A DNA stretch of 36,786 nucleotides from positions 1-36,786 of the forward strand of contig PKUG01000122.1 of assembly GCA_002869665.1 (NCBI GenBank), in the 5' to 3' direction. Origin of the DNA: Desulfuromonas sp. Lineage in GTDB: Bacteria; Desulfobacterota; Desulfuromonadia; Desulfuromonadales; Geopsychrobacteraceae. A model generated the notes under the pieces. That model made no database searches. It was not told the DNA's origin and saw nothing but the letters and a program-made list of their open reading frames with translations. Positions 7,744 to 16,428 of this stretch are shown one piece after another. Numbering within the stretch: position 1 is the first letter of the stretch; each line of letters starts with the position of its first letter. Position numbers and translations under genes: made by a program.

Positions 7744-10700
7744 TCAATCCTGTCGCAACCAATCCAGCGCTTCGCGGACACTGTGCTGGTCGAACTTGAA
7801 GCGGAACTTGAGGAAGGCTCCCTGGGCTGTGTAGTTGGCGACACTGAAGTCGTCGTCGCGGAAGCCGCTGAAGTTGTAGCCAAGGCTGACCCAGAAGTTG
7901 GTCATGACCTGGTAGCCGATGGAGGCGCCGCTGCTGAACTCGAACTGCTGACTGTTCCAGCTGTGGAGAATGCTGCCGTGGAGGCCGAGATCCCAACGGT
8001 CGGTCAGGTTGTAGCGGGTTTCGAGGGCGAACAGGTCGGTAAAGCCGCTGTAGGTATCGCCGCTGAAATTGTCACTGACGTACTTCAGGCCGTAGTAGGG
8101 GGCGATCTGCCAGCGGCGGTTGACTTTGTAGTTGGCGTGCATGTTGTTGACGATGCGCCATGAGGTATCGGTTTCTGTTGACGATGAGAGCCGATCATAT
8201 TCGACATCGAGGCGATCGAGGATAATCCAGCGGCTTTCCAGCGGGCGGTAGGCGAGTCCGAGGCGGAGTTCGTTTTCCAGGTTGTCGCTGGACGAAGATT
8301 TGGTGATGTAGCCGGTATAGCGCGCCGATGCCGAGATCCCTTCACTCAGTTCGCCGACCAGTTCGGAGAGCAGGTTGTACTTGTCCTGACTGTCGGAGTG
8401 ATGAACCTCGAAGCGGTTGGCCCACGACCAGTCGTCCTGCTGGTAGGTCGCACCGAGAGAAACGGCGGTATAGTCTTCGTCACTGCCATGGGTTGTCGCC
8501 GTGGCGCTGTCGAAGTCGTAGTTCCCCTCGTCAACGATGGTATAGCTGCGATCGAGGTTGGCATCGAAGCTCCAGTTCTGATTCAGCTGCCAGGTCTGGC
8601 CGAGGCCGAAGAGGGCGAAGATCCGCTCGCCGTTTTCATCGAGCTGGCGCTCGAGGGTGGTTTCCGTTGTGCCGCCGCGCCACGGTGTCGCCTTGATGCC
8701 GGCCCTGGTCCCTTCGGTCTCCTTCAGGTCGCCCCAGGTGAATTCCTGCTCGGCGAAGAGGCTGATATTGCGGCTCAGACGATATTCGGCGCCGAGGCTG
8801 GTGAGGGTCGGATAGTCACTGTTCTCGTCCTTGCCGACGAGGGCCTGCTCATGATCGATACTCAGAACCAGTTTGTCGTTTGCAGAGGTCCACTCGGCGC
8901 CGGCCAACAGCTGGAGGCTGGTACGGGTATCGCCGTCACCCAGATCGTCGCGGGCTCCACGCAGGCCGCCGTTCAGTGCGAGCCGCTCAAGTTCGTACGT
9001 GGCGTCGAGTTCGAGGACATCGCGTTTGGCGCCGGTATCCAGGTTGTCTTCGTGCCAGGTCAGGGCCGACAGGGTCGTGTTGTCGTTCAGCTGGTAGCTG
9101 CCTTCCAGCCCGTACTTGCGGGTGCCGCTCTCGTCGTCACTCTGCTGGCCGAGGCCGAAGCCTCCATCCTGCTGGCGGAAGTAAGCCTTGCCTTCAAGCT
9201 TGTCGGATGTGTGTTCAAGTTCGACCAGCCAGGCGTTACCGTGGGCCTTCCCCTCGTCATCTTCCGTTTGGGTCGTCGCGCCTTCGACGCGCAGTTCGGT
9301 ATGCTCACCGAGTTTCACTGTGGCATCGAGGCCGGTGAGATCTCCCTTGTCGGTCCCGGCCTGCTCGTGGATGTGGCTGGCACCGACTTCCAGTTTCTGG
9401 TCGAACAGCTTGACCGCTGCGCGGCCGCCGTAATTCAATTCGCTGGAGTCGGAGGCCTTGGTCTCGTAACGGGCGACGATGAAGATCGGATTGAAATCGT
9501 CATCGCTGCTGGAAATCGGCCGCTTGAAGAAGAGCGTCCCGTCGTTGTAGTCGATTGTGTAGTCGACGTAACGCTGCATGCTCTCCGAGTTGATGATCAC
9601 CTCGCTGCGGTAGCGATCACGGGTCTCGATGACGATCTCTTCCGAGTTGATGACCAGATCGCCGGTGGAGAGGTGATAGGTCCCCGAGGTGCCGTCGCCG
9701 CGGATTTCATCCCTGTTGAACGCCTGGCGGGTCTGGGCGACAAACAGGGTGTAGGCGAAGTGTTCGGTCTCCAGCCCCGATTTAAAGCCGTTCAGGCTGC
9801 GACTGTAGCGCGACAGCTCGGTCTCGGTGAGGTCGGTCTGCATGTCGCCGAACATGGCGTAGAACTGGTCCCGTTCGAGCTTGACGTAAAGCTTGCGGGC
9901 GCTCGGTGCATCGTATTTCTGCTGGGTTTCATCGCCGTAGAGCGGGTAATAGGCATCCGGGTCGATGATCTGCTGCAGGGTTTCGGCATCGCCGTTGTTG
10001 CGTTCCGAGTCGTAGGCCAGGGTCAGCAGCCATTCCCCCTTGATCGCCCCCTTGGCGAAGAACTTGACCTGGCCGTCTTCGTAGAGATGGTCTTCGATCC
10101 CCGCCTCTTTCAGGCTGTCGCTGTTCCCCGAGAGGGTGTTGTAGCCGAGGGTGCCTTCGGCGAAGCCGACCATGATCCAGTCCCGCAGTTGCGGCTGGAC
10201 GTAGGTCTCCATCTCGATGTTCCTGTCGTCGAAGGCGAGTGTCGCGCGATAGCGGCCGCTGTCCTGAGTCGGCTGGAAGAGCGCGTAACCCTGGGCGTCA
10301 ACGGTGACGTAGTTATCGTTTCTGGTCGGCAGATCGGCCTCACTCTGGGGCCGGTACGGCTTCAGGTTGCCGTCGACGAGTTCGAGCTCCGTTGCGCTCT
10401 GGATGTCCTTGCCGTTTTCATCGCGCAGCTGCAGTTTGACCCGGATCGGGGTGACGCCGTCGGCAATGTTCCCCGTGGTGTCGATCACGCGGATCTCGGC
10501 AATCTGACCGGAGCGGTAAACCGTCAGCTCCTGCTTGTAGCGGGCATTGCCGAACGGCCCGATTCCCTCCAGGCGCACCTGGTGGGTTCCCGCGGCGCCG
10601 AAATTGACGCCGATGTAGGTGTAGATCGTGTGCTTCGACTCGGGGTCGGCCATGCTGAAGCCGATCCGCTCTTTCGGGATCTCTTCACCGTCCACGATCA

Positions 10701-12777
10701 GGCGCGGTTTGAGCCGTGAGTCGAGGTTGATCCGGACCGTACTGATCGATGTCGAGAGGACCTCCCCGTCAACGGGCGAGAGGATCGCGTTTTCGCTGCC
10801 GACTCTGCTGCCGCTCAGTTCGGCTGCGGTGGCGTCGACCGGGGCTTCGGTTGTTGTCTCCGGCTGGTATCCTTCTTTCCGCTGGACATGGAAGTCAGCC
10901 CGCCACATGGTCCCTCCCTGCAGATCGATGAACTGCGAGAAGGTACGGCCGGCAAACTGGTTGTTGGCTTCGCAGAGGGTCGCCTCGTACGCAGTCGGCA
11001 GCGAATCGGTATCGAGCTGGACGACATGGGTCCCCGGCTCGATCCCTTCAAAATGATAGTTCCCGCGCTCGTCGGTAATGACGAAGCTACCGTCTTCGAG
11101 GTAGATGCGGGCATCCTTGAGCCCTTCCAGCTCGGTGTCTTCGGCGTCACAGCCGGCGATCATCACCCGCCCCATGAGCAGGGCTTCGCTGCGCAGGAAT
11201 TCTTCACGGATCAGAACCTTGGCGCTCGCCGTATTGGAGACGAGGTCGTCAGCGCCGGTGGCCACGGCCTGGTTCGTGTGATAACCCGACGTGGTTCCGG
11301 CCGTGACTTCCGTGACGTAGCTGATTTCGACGTTCGCGCCGACAGCCAGGTCGCCTAGGGTGTAGGTCAGCGTGCGACCGTCAGCGGAAATCTCGGGATC
11401 ATCACCGGCGATTCCGTCGATCCGGCTGGATCCTGCTTGATAGCTGAAGCTGGACGGCAGGATGTCGTTAACGCTGACAGTTCGGGCGATGCCGCCATTA
11501 TCCTGGTTTTCAACGGTGATTTTCCAGAGGATGAAGTCGCCGATCGCGGCCTGGGTCTTGTTGGCGCTCTTACGGATCCAGAGTCCGGTGCTGCGTGGAT
11601 CGAGCGGAATGTCGATACGGATGGCCGGGCCGGGGCTGATGACAAAGTCCTCGCCACGCGAACCGTCGACGATGGCAAAGGGTGCGCCCGGCAGAGTTTG
11701 CAGCTCTTCCGTGGCAACCGTCGACGGCGCGCTATAGCCGTTCGGTGGAACGATTTCGTAACGATAAGTGCCGGGTGCGACGAGCGGGAAACGGAAGCCG
11801 CCCGCCGGCGGTGTGTAGAGATTGCCACTCTCGTCGCTGACCGGTTGGCCACTGTAAACGGTGGCCGGGAAGCTGCTCACCCCGTCATCGCCGTAGACGG
11901 TGGCCGGCAGGCCGGTCGTCACGTCGATCAGGGTAATCTGAGCGCCGTCGATCGGGGTGCCGGTCGAGCTGTCGAAGACCAGTCCGAGCGGGTCGACCAT
12001 GGCGGCAGCGGTGGCGACATCGGTGTTGTCGACCTTGTCGGTGTAGCGGGCCTCGATGGTGTGGTCCTGGGCCACGGAGAGGATGCCGTCATAATCGGAC
12101 GATACCTCTCCCGTCGACTGGATGTAGCCGGTGAAGACCCCTGTATCCACACCGGTTTCGGTCAGGATCAGGACTTCGGTGTCCCCGGTCCCATCCGCCG
12201 TCAGGGTGATCACCAGGGTTTCGGCCCGGGTCGGATCGAGGTTCTGATCCTGGTCGGTGACCTGGATGAAGATGGGGGCCCCCTGGTGATAGTACTCGGT
12301 TTCAACCAGCGACAGGGACCGGTTGATATCGATGGTGGTACCGTCGATCAGTTGCGGCGCGGAGAGATCTGCGAAGGGGTCGTCTTCTGCCGACCCGGTT
12401 CGATACGCGGTGGTGGAGACCGGAATCTCGTCTGCGGCCGGATTGGTCGGCGCATATTGCAGGAAAATGATTTCTGCCGGTGTGCGCTCGACGCTGGTTA
12501 CGGTGACGAAGCTCGATGACAGCAGCTCGCCGTTGCCGATAAGCCAGGCTGAGTTGACGATTTGGGCCGCCTGGGCGGCCAGTGCGGTTGACCACAGGAT
12601 GGTGAAAACCGCCAGGGTCATCACCAGGGTCTGTAGTGCGCGTAGAGATATGCGGCCGGACGGGCGCAGGGCGCACCGCTCCCGTTGTCCCCTGAGGCGG
12701 GTCGCCGGGCCGGTGAGGCTGCCGACCGTCAAGCCGGCAGCCTCTTTCCGCATATGAGTGAAACGTTCTCTACGCAT
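7744..12777 (-). CDS. DUF11/SdrD_B-like domain protein with predicted C-terminal outer-membrane beta-barrel (1677 aa)
   Basis: N-terminal DUF11 segment (GDFILWKITVENQDNGG..VSVNDILPSSFSYQAGSS), carboxypeptidase-regulatory/SdrD_B-like segment (ARIYLEDGSFVITDERGNYHFEGIEPGTHVVQLD), plug-like motif (SMQRYVDYTIDYNDGTLFFKRPI), then about 600 aa of alternating amphipathic strands ending AQGAFLKFRFKFDQHSVREALDWLRQD. Confidence 0.88.
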   Translation of the reverse strand: MRRERFTHMRKEAAGLTVGSLTGPATRLRGQRERCALRPSGRISLRALQTLVMTLAVFTILWSTALAAQAAQIVNSAWLIGNGELLSSSFVTVTSVERTPAEIIFLQYAPTNPAADEIPVSTTAYRTGSAEDDPFADLSAPQLIDGTTIDINRSLSLVETEYYHQGAPIFIQVTDQDQNLDPTRAETLVITLTADGTGDTEVLILTETGVDTGVFTGYIQSTGEVSSDYDGILSVAQDHTIEARYTDKVDNTDVATAAAMVDPLGLVFDSSTGTPIDGAQITLIDVTTGLPATVYGDDGVSSFPATVYSGQPVSDESGNLYTPPAGGFRFPLVAPGTYRYEIVPPNGYSAPSTVATEELQTLPGAPFAIVDGSRGEDFVISPGPAIRIDIPLDPRSTGLWIRKSANKTQAAIGDFILWKITVENQDNGGIARTVSVNDILPSSFSYQAGSSRIDGIAGDDPEISADGRTLTYTLGDLAVGANVEISYVTEVTAGTTSGYHTNQAVATGADDLVSNTASAKVLIREEFLRSEALLMGRVMIAGCDAEDTELEGLKDARIYLEDGSFVITDERGNYHFEGIEPGTHVVQLDTDSLPTAYEATLCEANNQFAGRTFSQFIDLQGGTMWRADFHVQRKEGYQPETTTEAPVDATAAELSGSRVGSENAILSPVDGEVLSTSISTVRINLDSRLKPRLIVDGEEIPKERIGFSMADPESKHTIYTYIGVNFGAAGTHQVRLEGIGPFGNARYKQELTVYRSGQIAEIRVIDTTGNIADGVTPIRVKLQLRDENGKDIQSATELELVDGNLKPYRPQSEADLPTRNDNYVTVDAQGYALFQPTQDSGRYRATLAFDDRNIEMETYVQPQLRDWIMVGFAEGTLGYNTLSGNSDSLKEAGIEDHLYEDGQVKFFAKGAIKGEWLLTLAYDSERNNGDAETLQQIIDPDAYYPLYGDETQQKYDAPSARKLYVKLERDQFYAMFGDMQTDLTETELSRYSRSLNGFKSGLETEHFAYTLFVAQTRQAFNRDEIRGDGTSGTYHLSTGDLVINSEEIVIETRDRYRSEVIINSESMQRYVDYTIDYNDGTLFFKRPISSSDDDFNPIFIVARYETKASDSSELNYGGRAAVKLFDQKLEVGASHIHEQAGTDKGDLTGLDATVKLGEHTELRVEGATTQTEDDEGKAHGNAWLVELEHTSDKLEGKAYFRQQDGGFGLGQQSDDESGTRKYGLEGSYQLNDNTTLSALTWHEDNLDTGAKRDVLELDATYELERLALNGGLRGARDDLGDGDTRTSLQLLAGAEWTSANDKLVLSIDHEQALVGKDENSDYPTLTSLGAEYRLSRNISLFAEQEFTWGDLKETEGTRAGIKATPWRGGTTETTLERQLDENGERIFALFGLGQTWQLNQNWSFDANLDRSYTIVDEGNYDFDSATATTHGSDEDYTAVSLGATYQQDDWSWANRFEVHHSDSQDKYNLLSELVGELSEGISASARYTGYITKSSSSDNLENELRLGLAYRPLESRWIILDRLDVEYDRLSSSTETDTSWRIVNNMHANYKVNRRWQIAPYYGLKYVSDNFSGDTYSGFTDLFALETRYNLTDRWDLGLHGSILHSWNSQQFEFSSGASIGYQVMTNFWVSLGYNFSGFRDDDFSVANYTAQGAFLKFRFKFDQHSVREALDWLRQD

Positions 12778-12793
12778 TCAACCCTGTGGTGTC

Positions 12794-14014
12794 CTAGTCG
12801 TTGTTCAGTTGCACGCGATAGAGGATGAAGACAGTTTGGTCCCCGTCGATGATGCCATCGGCACCGGCAACGGTCGTATCCGAGTCGATGACAACGGTCA
12901 GGGTCCCCGTTGCGCTGACATAGGTTGCTGCGTCCCCGTTGGCCGCGGCGGTATAGGTGACGGGGGTGTTGGTGCCGTCATCGTAAAGCACCGCGTTGTT
13001 GGCGTAATCGGCAACACTGGTGAGGAGGCTGACGAAATCGATCGGCAGGACGTCATTGACTTCTGCCGTGTCGACCGGACCGCTACCGCTGTTGCGGGCG
13101 ACCAGCATGTATTCGAGGATGTCGCCAGGCTCTGCCGTGACGCCTGACTGATAAAACTCTTCTCCGTCGTAGGTCGTTTGCGGAGCGTCGCCGACAACAC
13201 CGCTGGTGACGTTACGGACGTACTTACCCAGTGTCGCCTTGCCGCTCAGGTAGGTATCCTGAACCGGGTCGGAGGTTGTGCTCTCGTCTCCATCTTCCTG
13301 CGAGGTGACGGTCAGGGTCTTTTCGAAGGTGATGTCGGTTCCGATGGTGGCGATGGTACCGGCGGTCACTGTAACCGTGACGGTCTGCTTCTCGGCAACC
13401 AGGACACCGGCGTCCGGGGCGGTATCAAGTGCCGTAACCAGATAGATAGTCGATGTGCCGCTGGCATTGTCGTCGACACTGGCAACCTCGATGGTCTCGT
13501 TGCCGATGACCACGATGTCCCCTTCCTCGATACCGTTGACTTCGTCGTCAGCCACGCCGTCCGCGGGTACAACGATGCTGGTGGTTGTGCTCGAGTCGTC
13601 AAAGGTGAGGGTGGCACCGAGGTAGATGCTCGCAACATCAACCGTCGCTGTCGGGTTGGTGGTGTTGTCGATGCTCGAAGCAATAATCTGGGTTGTCACA
13701 TCGTAGTAATCCGGACCGTTGGCGGTGGCCGTCACGTAGAAACTGTTGGTCAGTTCGGTGTTCGGGCCGTTGTAGTAGGTCTCCTGATCCGGGCCGGGAT
13801 CGACAATCGGTGCGTTCGGCACGAGCAGGACGGTGACTTCGACGTAGGCGATCGCTTCTTTGAGGCCGTCGCCGTCGTCATACGACAGGGTCGCCTGGTT
13901 GATGATCGCGGTATTGGCCGCCACGTTCGCCAGGGCATTGCCGGCGACTGCGACCAGGCCGATCACCAGCAGCAGGCCGACGATAAATCTGATAGATGAA
14001 TTTTTCATGTTCAC
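12794..14014 (-). CDS. Secreted protein with C-terminal DUF11-like domain (406 aa)
   Basis: Signal peptide (FIVGLLLVIGLVAVAGNALA), IINQATLSYDDG motif, C-terminal DILEYMLVARNSGSGPVDTAEVNDVLP...ILYRVQLNND. Confidence 0.85.
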   Translation of the reverse strand: MNMKNSSIRFIVGLLLVIGLVAVAGNALANVAANTAIINQATLSYDDGDGLKEAIAYVEVTVLLVPNAPIVDPGPDQETYYNGPNTELTNSFYVTATANGPDYYDVTTQIIASSIDNTTNPTATVDVASIYLGATLTFDDSSTTTSIVVPADGVADDEVNGIEEGDIVVIGNETIEVASVDDNASGTSTIYLVTALDTAPDAGVLVAEKQTVTVTVTAGTIATIGTDITFEKTLTVTSQEDGDESTTSDPVQDTYLSGKATLGKYVRNVTSGVVGDAPQTTYDGEEFYQSGVTAEPGDILEYMLVARNSGSGPVDTAEVNDVLPIDFVSLLTSVADYANNAVLYDDGTNTPVTYTAAANGDAATYVSATGTLTVVIDSDTTVAGADGIIDGDQTVFILYRVQLNND

Positions 14015-14037
14015 TCCTGTTTATGCGGATTCATCTG

Positions 14038-14065
14038 GCGGGCAGCGGAAAGTTCCGCTGCCCGC
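14038..14065 (-). other. Strong intergenic hairpin between the 466-aa and 406-aa genes
   Basis: gcgggcagcggaa-ag-ttccgctgcccgc, 13-bp perfect inverted repeat, no T-tract. Confidence 0.7.
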
Positions 14066-14075
14066 GGGGTTGTTG

Positions 14076-15476
14076 TTAGTCGATGGTGACCTGGTAAAGA
14101 ATCGTGTAGGTCGCACTGTTGGCGACGGTGCCGCCGGCGGCGTTGGTCGAAGTGTCTCCGATGTAGAAGGTGATATCCTGACCGGCAGCAGTGCCGGTGG
14201 CGTTGCCGAAACCGGTTTCCGTCGGAGCGCCGGCCTGGGTTTCCGAATCCCCGGAGCCCATGGTGACTTCGACGTCATTTGTGCCGTCACTGATCTGGGC
14301 AAAGATGTCGGTAGCATCGCCAGGACTGGCGACATCGATGGTGCCGTCATAGGAGTCGGAGAAGTTTACCAGGGTGGTGTACGCGGGAACGGCGTCGGTG
14401 ACGACGACGTTGGCCGCGGTCCCTTCAGCGTTGGTGATGGTAACGCGGTACTCGATCAGGTCGCCGGGGTTTCCGGCTGCTGCGCCCCAACCGGTCCAGG
14501 TGGTGCCGCCATCAGCGGAAACACGGGCTTCCTTCTGGATTTCCAGCTCGGTGCCGGTGAAGGTGACGGTACAGGAGATGGTCTCCGGGTTGCCGTCGCT
14601 GTCGGTTACCGTGAAGGTGTAATCGACAGTACCGTCAGTTGCGGCATCGGGGCCGGCAGAAGCGGTCACGTCGATACGGATCAGGACCTGCTCGGCAGCC
14701 AGTTCGCCGAGGACAGCGTCAGTAAAGGTCGGGGTTGCGGAACCGCCGACGGTAGTGCCGAGAATGGTTTGCTGGGTGTAGCCGACCAGGGTCAGGGATC
14801 CCTGGGTTTCAGTGGTCTCAGTCCCTTCATCGGCATAGGACTGGGTCTGATCATCGTTGGTGTGGCTGCGGGCGACACCTACAGAAACAGCTGAAACCAG
14901 GTAGGAGACGCCGTCGACGACGACGATGTCGTCAACCGAGAAACCGGCCAGAGCGCCGCCGGGGAAGTAGAGGGTATTGGCGCCATCATGACCGACGATG
15001 ACTGCGCTACCGAGGGTGTAATCGGTGATCGGGCTGGCGGCAACCTGGGTACCTTCGTAATCAAGGATGGCATAGGCCAGGGTGATATTCGTTGCATTGT
15101 CACCGGTGCCGTCATCGGCAATCGCCATGTCGTAGAGATCGTCACCGTTGGCGGTGGCGGTCAGAGCGTAGAGCATCTGAGCGGTTGCGCCCGAAGCGTA
15201 GTCGGTCGTGTCACAGACCAGACCAGGATTGGCCGTAACGTCGGTCGGCGCAGCCGAAGCGGTCAGTGCCGAGGGGACCAGGTTGACGGTGACGGTCGCC
15301 GAGGCTTCGGCGTCAAAGCTGTTGTTGCCGCTGGCATCGGTGTAGGCAACATGGACAACGTTAACGATGTCGGTATCTGCTGTTGTGTTCGCGAATGCGG
15401 AGCCGCAGGTGAGGGCGAACAGGGCGACGAGCGCCAGAACGCCGATCAGGGTTCTTTTGGTTCTCTGTTGAGTCAT
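14076..15476 (-). CDS. Secreted protein with C-terminal DUF11-like domain (466 aa from the internal ATG)
   Basis: The track ORF extends to 15617, but ATG at 15476 (MTQQRTKRTLIGVLALVALFALTCGSAFA) has an AAGGAG upstream and starts a signal peptide. C-terminus GDLIEYRVTITNAEGTAANVVVTDAVPAYTTLV...ATYTILYQVTID. Confidence 0.85.
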   Translation of the reverse strand: MTQQRTKRTLIGVLALVALFALTCGSAFANTTADTDIVNVVHVAYTDASGNNSFDAEASATVTVNLVPSALTASAAPTDVTANPGLVCDTTDYASGATAQMLYALTATANGDDLYDMAIADDGTGDNATNITLAYAILDYEGTQVAASPITDYTLGSAVIVGHDGANTLYFPGGALAGFSVDDIVVVDGVSYLVSAVSVGVARSHTNDDQTQSYADEGTETTETQGSLTLVGYTQQTILGTTVGGSATPTFTDAVLGELAAEQVLIRIDVTASAGPDAATDGTVDYTFTVTDSDGNPETISCTVTFTGTELEIQKEARVSADGGTTWTGWGAAAGNPGDLIEYRVTITNAEGTAANVVVTDAVPAYTTLVNFSDSYDGTIDVASPGDATDIFAQISDGTNDVEVTMGSGDSETQAGAPTETGFGNATGTAAGQDITFYIGDTSTNAAGGTVANSATYTILYQVTID

Positions 15477-15718
15477 TGTTTTTCTCCTTATTGTGGTTTG
15501 AAAAGTGGTTTCGGCAGCTGTGCTGCCGCAATCAATGGGTGGCCGGTTCTCGGGACCGTGCCGATTTCTGACCGGGGATCCTCTGTTTTTCGTCTCTTTT
15601 TGTCTTTTCATAATCATTCTCCTTTTCGTTTCAGTTCTGCTTTTGAACCTTTGCTTTTGGTAAAAATCGTGTTGCTAACGTGCTTTTCGATTATTTTCGG
15701 TCTGTTAACGTCTTGTTC

Positions 15719-15760
15719 GATTCCGATTCCGATTCCGATTCCGATTCCGATTCCGATTCC
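15719..15760. repeat. Perfect hexanucleotide tandem repeat (GATTCC)x7
   Basis: Direct reading of 15719-15760, immediately 3' of the 164-aa gene stop. Confidence 0.97.
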
Positions 15761-15772
15761 GATGACGGTTTT

Positions 15773-16267
15773 TTATTTCATCAGGACCCGGAAGGAGACC
15801 GCACCCTTCTCGCCGGCGGCAATCTCGGGGATTAGCCAGCGGATGTGGGTGTACTCTTCCGGTGTCGCGATTTTCTGCTCCTTGACGCCGATTGTGTTGG
15901 TCACTTCGTAGGTCAGCAGCGACGGGCGTTTGTAGGACTGGCCGTTGTCGATGGAGAAGGTCAGCTCTCCGGCCGCGGTGGCGCTGCCGGCGACGTAACC
16001 GGCGCCCGTGGGGATCGGGTCGACAATGGCGACGTTGGTGGCTTTTTCATCCCCCTGGTTATCGAATTTAATGGTGTAGATCAGGGTCTCCCCCGGTGTG
16101 ACCTCGGTGGCCTCGATACGCTTGACGACCTGCTGGCCGTTCTCTTCGACGGTGACCTCTTTTTCAACAGCCAGCGTCAGTTTGATGTTCGGTGCTGCCC
16201 AGGCTGCCAGCGGGACCAGCAGGATCAGGGCGAGAAGGAGTGCTACGCGACTTTTCATTCTGTTCAT
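15773..16267 (-). CDS. Small secreted single-DUF11-domain protein (164 aa)
   Basis: Signal peptide MNRMKSRVALLLALILLVPLAAWA; GETLIYTIKFDNQGDEKATNVAIVDPIPTGAGYVAGSA...GAVSFRVLMK. Confidence 0.85.
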   Translation of the reverse strand: MNRMKSRVALLLALILLVPLAAWAAPNIKLTLAVEKEVTVEENGQQVVKRIEATEVTPGETLIYTIKFDNQGDEKATNVAIVDPIPTGAGYVAGSATAAGELTFSIDNGQSYKRPSLLTYEVTNTIGVKEQKIATPEEYTHIRWLIPEIAAGEKGAVSFRVLMK

Positions 16268-16307
16268 ACTCGTTCTCCTGGTTTTGGGTTGATCTCAACC
16301 TCATGCC

Positions 16308-16367
16308 AAAAAAAATCGGGAGGACGGCCGGGTGTATTGACGCGCAACCCGTGACTGCCATCCTCCC
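16308..16367 (-). terminator. Rho-independent terminator between the 1123-aa and 164-aa genes
   Basis: Minus strand GGGAGGATGGC...GCCGTCCTCCC (11 bp, one G-U) then GATTTTTTTT. Confidence 0.75.
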
Positions 16368-16428
16368 CCCTTGTTATGTCTGTGCCTGTGCCACGAAACT
16401 TCCGTGACACGATCCTTTCGTCTGTCGA

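Noticed and set aside
8398-10719. 773-aa plus-strand ORF
   Set aside because: Antisense shadow of the 1677-aa gene; no RBS or recognisable domain, composition mirrors the opposite strand codons.
15719-15760. CRISPR-like array
   Set aside because: Six-base units without spacers; it is a simple sequence repeat. No direct-repeat/spacer pattern seen elsewhere.
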